A stretch of 64,000 bases of DNA from Saprospirales bacterium (GTDB lineage: Bacteria; Bacteroidota; Bacteroidia; Chitinophagales; JADIYW01), in assembly GCA_016711605.1 (NCBI GenBank), contig JADJSS010000008.1, positions 1 to 64,000 of the forward strand, in the 5' to 3' direction. A model generated the notes under the pieces. The model saw nothing but the letters and a program-made list of their open reading frames with translations, was not told where the DNA came from and did no database searches. A program made the position numbers and the translations under genes. Shown one piece after another: positions 59,248 through 64,000 of this stretch (positions are counted from its first letter, which is position 1; the number at the start of each line of letters is the position of its first letter).

Positions 59248-60181
59248 CTTAGTAATAAATGTTACTGCGCTTGGATTTACCTATCGCTTAGAAGCAGACC
59301 AAGTACCACATTTTCCATCAGCATCTTTGCCAAGTGTTACTATTGAAAACTGCGGAACAGGCGCAGCTTCACGGCTATTTGTAAATCAAATGCCACAAAA
59401 TTTTGCAGCACCACATCAAGAAAAAATATGTTTGCCCATCCGTGATAGCTACGATCCAAATGATAAATCGGTATCGCCATCAGGTGTTGGTGCAAATAAA
59501 TTAGTGAAACATAAAGTACCGTTGGATTATCTAATTCGTTTCCAGAACACAGGAACAGATACTGCATATACAGTAGTAATTATTGATACGTTGGATCAGA
59601 ATTTAGATTTATCTACGTTAGAATTTGGCGCATCTTCGCATAAATATAAAATAGAATTTACAGGAAGCGGCAAGCCAATTTTGAAATTTACGTTTGATAA
59701 AATAAACTTAGTTGATTCATTTACCAACGAACCGAAAAGTCATGGTTTTGTATCGTTTAAAATTACACCATACGACAGCATTCCAAACGGAACACTCGTA
59801 AAAAACAGCGCTGATATTTATTTTGATTTTAATTTGCCAATTAAAACAAACACCACACAAGTTAGCATCGATGATAGATTACCAACAGGCGCTACGTTGA
59901 GTTTTGTAACTACAGTCAAAGAACAAAAAGCAAATTACGAAGCAATTTATGTGTATCCAAATCCATTCAATACTACAACTAATTTTGAGTTTGTATACAA
60001 CACCAAAGCCACACAATTAATAGTGTATAATATAAACGGTGAATTGGTGGCTAATGAAAATGTCGCGAACCAAACTAGATATCAATTCCATAGAAATAAT
60101 TTATCAAATGGTATGTATTTCTATGTGATTCAAAACAAAGAAGGCGAAACCATTGGCCGTGGAAAAATTGTGTTGCAATAA
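59198..60181 (+). CDS. T9SS-exported repeat protein, C-terminal fragment with sorting domain
   Basis: This 327-aa fragment has a DUF11/DUF7619-like domain (DPNDKSVSPSG ... YLIRFQNTGTDTAYTVVIIDTLDQNLDL) and a type A T9SS sorting domain (YVYPNPFNTTTNFEFVYNT ... LSNGMYFYVI). It is the C-terminus of a protein of about 1025 aa with the two preceding fragments. The sorting domain shows that the intact product would be exported by the type IX system. I count three 1-nt breaks in one gene. Confidence 0.75.
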   Translation: MRYKQSAKSFKLIAGDSLVINVTALGFTYRLEADQVPHFPSASLPSVTIENCGTGAASRLFVNQMPQNFAAPHQEKICLPIRDSYDPNDKSVSPSGVGANKLVKHKVPLDYLIRFQNTGTDTAYTVVIIDTLDQNLDLSTLEFGASSHKYKIEFTGSGKPILKFTFDKINLVDSFTNEPKSHGFVSFKITPYDSIPNGTLVKNSADIYFDFNLPIKTNTTQVSIDDRLPTGATLSFVTTVKEQKANYEAIYVYPNPFNTTTNFEFVYNTKATQLIVYNINGELVANENVANQTRYQFHRNNLSNGMYFYVIQNKEGETIGRGKIVLQ

Positions 60182-60234
60182 TTTTTTTTAATAACTAATA
60201 AACTGTTTAAAATTAGTTTTATTAGTCAAAGAGA

Positions 60235-60312
60235 TCCTGAAACAAGTTCAGGATGACAGCGTCACGGCACGGCGTCGCTGTCATGCCGAATTTATTTCGG
60301 CATCTTTCGCCA
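60235..60312. repeat. two adjacent palindromes (CCTGAAACAAGTTCAGG and TGCCGAAATAAATTCGGCA types)
   Basis: ATCCTGAAACAAGTTCAGGAT (60233-60253) and ATGCCGAATTTATTTCGGCAT (60283-60303) are imperfect inverted repeats with a GC-rich linker (CAGCGTCACGGCACGGCGTCG). The gap 60182-60439 otherwise shows only the promoter-like region of the next gene. These palindromes resemble intergenic elements common across bacteria. Confidence 0.5.
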
Positions 60313-60439
60313 CGATAATTTATTTTCAAATTTACTACAGCATCTAATATATATGTTCCGTAACTTCGTAACTATACAATTTAATTTTTTGTAGAATGAG
60401 ATACTATTACTTTTAATTTTTATGTTGTAAATTTGAATA

Positions 60440-61726
60440 ATGTCAAATCATTCCAACATAAAAAACCTGTTACTACTTTTTATTTTTTTGAATAGCAATG
60501 TGCAAATTTTGCTTGCTCAAAATCCTGAAAAGTGCGCTACTGTTTCCGTTGCAAAACGCTTGGCTGATGAAAATCCTGCGCTGATTGATATTAGAAAACA
60601 ATACGAAAAAGATATCCAACAATGGATTGAAAATAATAAATCACTAAGACTGAGTGAAGATCAAGAAGCCATAAAAACGATTCCTGTGGTAGTACATGTA
60701 GTATATAAAAATACAACTGAAAATATTTCAAACTCGGTAATTACTTCACAACTTAATGTTTTAAATAAAGATTTTAGAAAACTAAACACAGATATGGTGC
60801 CGAGTTCGCATCCATTTTATACAATTGCTGGCGATGCAGGTATTGAGTTTTGTTTAGCTTCTGTTGATCCAAGTGGAAACCCAACATCAGGCATTACGCG
60901 CACGTCTACAACCGTGTCTAGATTCTCAGATGACGAAAAAGTAAAATCCAGTGCAACTGGTGGTGCAAATGCTTGGGACACCAAAAAATATTTGAATTTA
61001 TGGGTTTGCGATTTAGGTTCCAGTTTGTTAGGTTATGCAACGTTTCCAGATTTAAATGCATTTCCATCAGTTGATGGTGTGGTAATTGGTTATCAGTATT
61101 TTGGTTTGTCTGGCACCATTGGTGGTGCCAATAATTTAGGCAGAACGGCTACGCACGAAATCGGACATTGGTTAGATTTATATCATATTTGGGGCGACGA
61201 GCCAGACTGCGATGCAGATGATGAAGTAACTGACACACCAAAACAAGCTGGTGAAAATTATTCTTGTCCAGCAGCAAGTAATGGCTTTGCAACAGATGCT
61301 TGCACTGGTTCAAACCCAGGCATCATGTACCAAAATTATATGGATTACACCGATGATGCATGTATGAGTATTTTTACCAATGGACAAATCTGCAGAATGA
61401 AAGCAGTGCTAAATACTACTAGAACTGGTTTGTTTACTGGTGTTCGTTGTTCAGGTACCACTGCAGTAAACACTAGCATTGCCGATAAAATTCGTATTTA
61501 TCCAAATCCAGTAAATCATTATATTTCTATTGAAGGATTGCCTCAAACAAAACAGCCGTATTTCAATGTTACATTTATCAATATGCTTGGCAAAGTAATT
61601 TATACTACTCAATTTTCTTATAAAGATGCATTATTAGAACTTGGAGATTTAAATACTGGCACTTATATTATGACTATTTCAAACGATGATTTTTATACTA
61701 CACAGAAAATTACAGTAGTGAAATAA
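60440..61726 (+). CDS. secreted zinc metalloprotease, M43 (pappalysin-like) with T9SS domain
   Basis: This 428-aa protein has a signal peptide (LLLLFIFLNSNVQILLAQ), a propeptide with a conserved cysteine (C32), and an M43 metalloprotease domain where HEIGHWLDLYH (H239, E240, H243, H249) is the zinc motif HExxHxxxxxH. The following DEPDCDADDEVTDTP and YQNYMDYTDDACM are typical of cytophagalysins (Met-turn). The last ~75 residues (IRIYPNPVNHYISIEG) form a T9SS sorting domain. It should act as a surface or secreted protease. It is in the neighbourhood of the LytTR regulon, but no operator is visible upstream. Confidence 0.93.
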   Translation: MSNHSNIKNLLLLFIFLNSNVQILLAQNPEKCATVSVAKRLADENPALIDIRKQYEKDIQQWIENNKSLRLSEDQEAIKTIPVVVHVVYKNTTENISNSVITSQLNVLNKDFRKLNTDMVPSSHPFYTIAGDAGIEFCLASVDPSGNPTSGITRTSTTVSRFSDDEKVKSSATGGANAWDTKKYLNLWVCDLGSSLLGYATFPDLNAFPSVDGVVIGYQYFGLSGTIGGANNLGRTATHEIGHWLDLYHIWGDEPDCDADDEVTDTPKQAGENYSCPAASNGFATDACTGSNPGIMYQNYMDYTDDACMSIFTNGQICRMKAVLNTTRTGLFTGVRCSGTTAVNTSIADKIRIYPNPVNHYISIEGLPQTKQPYFNVTFINMLGKVIYTTQFSYKDALLELGDLNTGTYIMTISNDDFYTTQKITVVK

Positions 61727-61763
61727 ATCGTGATCAGAGTCGTAAATCTTAGATTTTTAGTTA

Positions 61764-61791
61764 TAAAAAAAGCGATGCATTGCTGCATCGC
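61764..61791 (-). terminator. intrinsic terminator of the 61894 gene
   Basis: GCGATGCA and TGCATCGC form an 8-bp stem with a 4-nt loop, followed on the minus strand by a run of T. It lies after the shared 3' segment. Confidence 0.75.
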
Positions 61792-61793
61792 AC

Positions 61794-61853
61794 CAAAACA
61801 ATTGTTAATGAAATAAAACAATTATTTTTCACAAGTTTTATGGTTTTTGTGGC
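61794..61853 (-). repeat. shared 3' untranslated segment, copy 2
   Basis: This is the reverse complement of 39396-39454 with almost no changes (CAAAACAATTGTTAATG ... GGTTTTTGTGGC). It lies between the stop of the 61894 gene and its terminator. See the finding on shared 3' segments. Confidence 0.7.
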
Positions 61854-61893
61854 TTTTACAACATTATGAAATTTCTGTTGTATTCTTTTGATA

Positions 61894-62220
61894 TTATAGT
61901 TTGCTTACCAGTTGTACTTTGCCATCCATCTCTGATGATGCAACTAATAACATAGCGCCTTTTTTGCCTTTTTCGTACACAAAGAGTTTATCACCTTCAT
62001 CCATTTTTATGGTTACCACCGTGTTCTTAGACAAACGGTATGTGCCACCACTGCCTGCGTTGATGACCGTCATTTCATCATCGGTATCATTTTTTAATTT
62101 GATGCTGATAGATGAACTACTTGTAGCAGTAGTTGAAGCAGTAGTTTTTGAAAATCCGATTTGAACGCTCGTAAATAATGTGCAAATGGCAATAGCAATA
62201 GTTAAAATTTTCTTGTTCAT
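61894..62220 (-). CDS. small secreted protein of the LytTR regulon
   Basis: This 108-aa protein has a signal peptide (ILTIAIAICTLFTSVQIGFSK) and a compact beta-rich mature part (SSISIKLKNDTDDEMTVINAGSGGTYRLSKNTVVTIKMDEGDKLFVYEKGKKGAMLLVA). I do not recognise the family. The upstream gap contains LytTR operator 4 pointing at this gene, and its 3' segment equals that of the 38802 gene. It is divergent from the response regulator gene (152 nt between starts). Confidence 0.65.
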   Translation of the reverse strand: MNKKILTIAIAICTLFTSVQIGFSKTTASTTATSSSSISIKLKNDTDDEMTVINAGSGGTYRLSKNTVVTIKMDEGDKLFVYEKGKKGAMLLVASSEMDGKVQLVSKL

Positions 62221-62256
62221 GTTGTAAAATTTAAAAGTTAGTAATTAATTGTATCA

Positions 62257-62327
62257 CAAAGTTGAAGAAAATACAATCGTCTTCCGTTAATCGTTTCACA
62301 AACGGTCGTTTTCATTTCATAAACAGT
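62257..62327 (-). promoter_or_regulatory. LytTR operator 4 and promoter of the 61894 gene
   Basis: On the minus strand, half-sites ACTGTTTAT (start 62327) and ACCGTTTGT (start 62306) are exactly 21 bp apart, and CAACTTTG (62264-62257) has the same 30-nt offset as the CATCTTTG boxes. It lies in the gap between the gene and the LytTR regulator at 62372, so the regulator might also be autoregulated. Confidence 0.75.
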
Positions 62328-62371
62328 AAAATTTCTTGTTTATGTAGAATAAATTCTTTTATTTTGGAACA

Positions 62372-63130
62372 ATGAAGTATAAAGCAATTATTATTGATGA
62401 CGAAGCAAAAGCGCGCCGCTTGCTTCAAACATTAATTGAAGAAAATTGTCCTGAAATAGAAATTATTGCACAAGCAGAAGATGTACCAAATGCGGTAAAA
62501 GCAATTCATCAATTTAAACCTGATATTGTCTTTTCTGATATTGATATGCCTATTTACAATGGCTTTCAATTGTTGGACTTTGTAGATAAAACAGATTTTG
62601 AACTCATCTATTGTACCGCACACAATGATTTTGCACTTAAAGCATTTGAAGTTTCAGCCGTTGATTATTTAGTAAAACCTATACAGATCTCCTTATTAGT
62701 AAAAGCTGTCGAGAAAGCTATCCGTTTGCGCAATGCTTCACCAACCATCACACAACGATTAGATACGTTAAAAGAAAACTTAAAAGCAAATGCACTCAAA
62801 AAAATTGCATTACCAATTGCAGATGGTTTACGTTTTGTAGATTTAGATAACATTTTATACTTAGAAGCAGAAGGTGCATATACACACGTTGTATTGAAAG
62901 ATAATTCTAAAATATTAATTAGTAAAAAACTAAAAGAATTCGAAACGTTATTGAGTGATAACAAAAACTTTTTTCGAACGCATCGTTCTTTTTTAATCAA
63001 TATAGATGCCATCAAACAATACATAAAATCTGATGGTGGTAGCATTATCATGTCTAACCATACAGAGATTCCAGTTGCACGAGAGCGCAAAGATGATTTT
63101 CAATCATTGATTGAATCTATCCGATTATAG
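62372..63130 (+). CDS. LytTR-type response regulator
   Basis: This 252-aa regulator has an N-terminal receiver (D9-D10, phospho-acceptor D56 in DIVFSDIDMPIYNGF) and a C-terminal LytTR DNA-binding domain (~155-250) with FVDLDNILYLEAEGAYTHVVLKD, KKLKEFETLL and FFRTHRSFLINIDAIKQYI. LytTR proteins bind pairs of 9-bp direct repeats about 21 bp apart, matching the five operators of this window. Its kinases are most likely the LytS proteins at 40021 and 42454. It ends 133 nt before the PKD gene at 63263. Confidence 0.95.
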   Translation: MKYKAIIIDDEAKARRLLQTLIEENCPEIEIIAQAEDVPNAVKAIHQFKPDIVFSDIDMPIYNGFQLLDFVDKTDFELIYCTAHNDFALKAFEVSAVDYLVKPIQISLLVKAVEKAIRLRNASPTITQRLDTLKENLKANALKKIALPIADGLRFVDLDNILYLEAEGAYTHVVLKDNSKILISKKLKEFETLLSDNKNFFRTHRSFLINIDAIKQYIKSDGGSIIMSNHTEIPVARERKDDFQSLIESIRL

Positions 63131-63160
63131 GATATCTTTCTTCCTATTTTTGTTTTTTTG

Positions 63161-63231
63161 ACCATTTATGAATCCAAAATAACCGTTCGTGAATTTTGGT
63201 ACTAAACTGCTGCTTGAACGTCTCATCTTTG
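63161..63231 (+). promoter_or_regulatory. LytTR operator 5 and promoter of the 63263 lipoprotein gene
   Basis: Half-sites ACCATTTAT (63161) and ACCGTTCGT (63182) are 21 bp apart, and CATCTTTG at 63224-63231 has the same 30-nt offset. Confidence 0.75.
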
Positions 63232-63262
63232 TCCTATTCTAAAACAATTAAAATTAAACAAA

Positions 63263-63625
63263 ATGAAAAAAACAAAATTAAGACTGATAGCAGTTGCAAT
63301 GACATTATTGGCAATAGCTTGTAAAAAAGAAGACAATTCTCCAAAACCTGTAGCGAATTTTAACATCACATCAAATGACACCTTAGACGCAGACGAAACG
63401 TTTGAATTTACTAACATCTCTGAAAATGCAACTGTTTTTCGTTGGGATTTTAAAGATGGTACTTCTGCAACAACAACCAACGCAACAAAAAACTATGGTT
63501 GGGACTCGGATATACTAACTGCACCTAGTGGTTATAATACGATAGGCATTCAATTAACTGCAAAAAATGCGAATGGAGATTCTTCAGTTGTAACAAAAAA
63601 TATAGTTGTTAAATACTTTCTTTAA
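63263..63625 (+). CDS. PKD-domain lipoprotein, 120 aa
   Basis: A lipoprotein signal (MTLLAIACKKED) is followed by a single PKD domain (ANFNITSNDTLDADETFEFTNISENATVFRWDFKDGTS with the WDFKDG variant). It is a paralogue of the PKD lipoproteins at 39619 and 42054 but more diverged. It carries its own LytTR operator and lies directly downstream of the regulator gene, so regulator and target are linked. Confidence 0.85.
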   Translation: MKKTKLRLIAVAMTLLAIACKKEDNSPKPVANFNITSNDTLDADETFEFTNISENATVFRWDFKDGTSATTTNATKNYGWDSDILTAPSGYNTIGIQLTAKNANGDSSVVTKNIVVKYFL

Positions 63626-63694
63626 TCGATTAAGGAACTTTAAAATATAAAAACACAATCTTCCTATTTTTATTTTTTCAATAGCTTTAGTGTA

Positions 63695-63723
63695 GAGTGT
63701 ATCCAAAAGATACACTCTTTTTG
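63695..63723 (+). terminator. intrinsic terminator of the 63263 gene
   Basis: GAGTGTATC and GATACACTC form a 9-bp stem with an AAAA-type loop, followed by TTTTT. Confidence 0.8.
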
Positions 63724-63773
63724 ATTTTGTTTTAAAAAAAACAATACAGAGTTGTAAAAACCAAAAAAAGTAG

Positions 63774-63781
63774 TATATTTG
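63774..63781 (+). promoter_or_regulatory. -7 box of the tRNA-Asp promoter
   Basis: TATATTTG, a canonical TAnnTTTG element, ends 19 nt before the tRNA. A TTGT -33-like element lies about 20 nt upstream. Confidence 0.55.
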
Positions 63782-63800
63782 CACTCGCTTAAAAAAGCAA

Positions 63801-63877
63801 GGTTCGGTAGTTCAGTTGGTTAGAATACGTGCCTGTCACGCACGGGGTCGCGGGTTCGAGTCCCGTCCGGACCGCCA
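63801..63877 (+). tRNA. tRNA-Asp (GTC)
   Basis: A full cloverleaf can be drawn. The acceptor arms are GGTTCGG and CCGGACC, the anticodon stem-loop CGTGC-CTGTCAC-GCACG has anticodon GTC at 63835-63837, the T-arm is CGGG-TTCGAGT-CCCG, and CCA is encoded at 63875-63877. The discriminator is G, as expected for tRNA-Asp. Confidence 0.97.
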
Positions 63878-63885
63878 ATAAGGTC

Positions 63886-63916
63886 AAAGTCCACGAAAAT
63901 TCGTGGACTTTTTTTT
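63886..63916 (+). terminator. intrinsic terminator after tRNA-Asp
   Basis: AAGTCCACGAA and TTCGTGGACTT pair with a short loop, followed by a run of T, 8 nt after the tRNA. Confidence 0.85.
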
Positions 63917-63971
63917 ATTTATTGACTTAGATTTCAATTTTGTTGTATTTTTATTTCAATAAATAAATTTC

Positions 63972-64000
63972 ATGGAAGCTAAAGAATATACAGCTAGCCG
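63972..64000 (+). CDS. start of a gene cut by the window end
   Basis: An ATG at 63972 begins MEAKEYTASR and remains open to the end. It is too short to identify. Confidence 0.3.

Noticed and set aside
62665..63090. 141-aa open frame antisense to the LytTR regulator
   Set aside because: It is a shadow of the regulator's coding strand and shows no signal or motif.

Overview
The window comes from a low-GC member of the Bacteroidota, probably an environmental Chitinophagales/Sphingobacteriales-like lineage. The signs are Bacteroidota-type promoters (TAnnTTTG -7 boxes), a gliding/type IX secretion protein (SprE/PorW), secreted proteins with T9SS C-terminal sorting domains, a TonB-dependent receptor with a carboxypeptidase-like N-terminal domain, a DUF6913-dapA pair and LytS/LytTR signalling. 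No rRNA genes are seen. One tRNA-Asp lies near the right end.

Region 1 (1-5100) is an accessory island. Small unrelated + strand genes (DUF1801, ParDE toxin-antitoxin, cupin, glyoxalase-like, membrane and unknown proteins) are each followed by a ~100-135 bp imperfectly palindromic repeat. The repeats have the layout of integron attC sites. In most cassettes the left arm of the terminal repeat is complementary to the core at that cassette's own upstream end, as site-specific cassette recombination predicts. No integrase is visible, so this is a CALIN-like array or the inner part of a sedentary chromosomal integron.

Region 2 (5.2-37 kb) is mostly core genome. It holds a di-heme peroxidase/MbnP pair, aquaporin, malate dehydrogenase, a NarL-type regulator, a SprE-PBP1A-metalloprotein run, a degenerate LytM/bactofilin/AtpZ run, TonB-like and TadA genes, a TolC/HlyD efflux pair, glycosyltransferases, a TonB receptor, a CocE-type T9SS hydrolase, TerC, a broken wax-ester synthase, MsrA, FeoA/FeoB (feoB broken) and LptG/Tgt.

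Region 3 (38-44 kb) together with 61.8-63.7 kb forms a compact LytTR regulon. Five small secreted or lipoprotein genes each carry a pair of 9-bp LytTR half-sites repeated at exactly 21 bp, with the -7 box at one fixed distance. Two LytS-type histidine kinases with nearly identical C-termini and one LytTR response regulator sit among them. The unit 'operator, PKD lipoprotein, convergent kinase' is tandemly duplicated.

Region 4 (44-55.4 kb) has DUF6913, dapA, proline dehydrogenase, a broken aroE, a nucleoside-recognition protein, smpB, an operon of six unrecognised small membrane/secreted proteins, an MFS transporter, DoxX and atpDC. Region 5 (55.5-61.7 kb) has a RAYT (REP-associated transposase) gene surrounded by palindromes, a 43-bp tandem repeat, a frameshifted T9SS protein and an M43 metalloprotease.

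At least six genes are interrupted by what look like 1-nt indels, mostly in short homopolymers, and 22751-22950 is a poly-A/poly-C block of implausible composition. Part of the apparent pseudogenisation may therefore be sequence error rather than biology.
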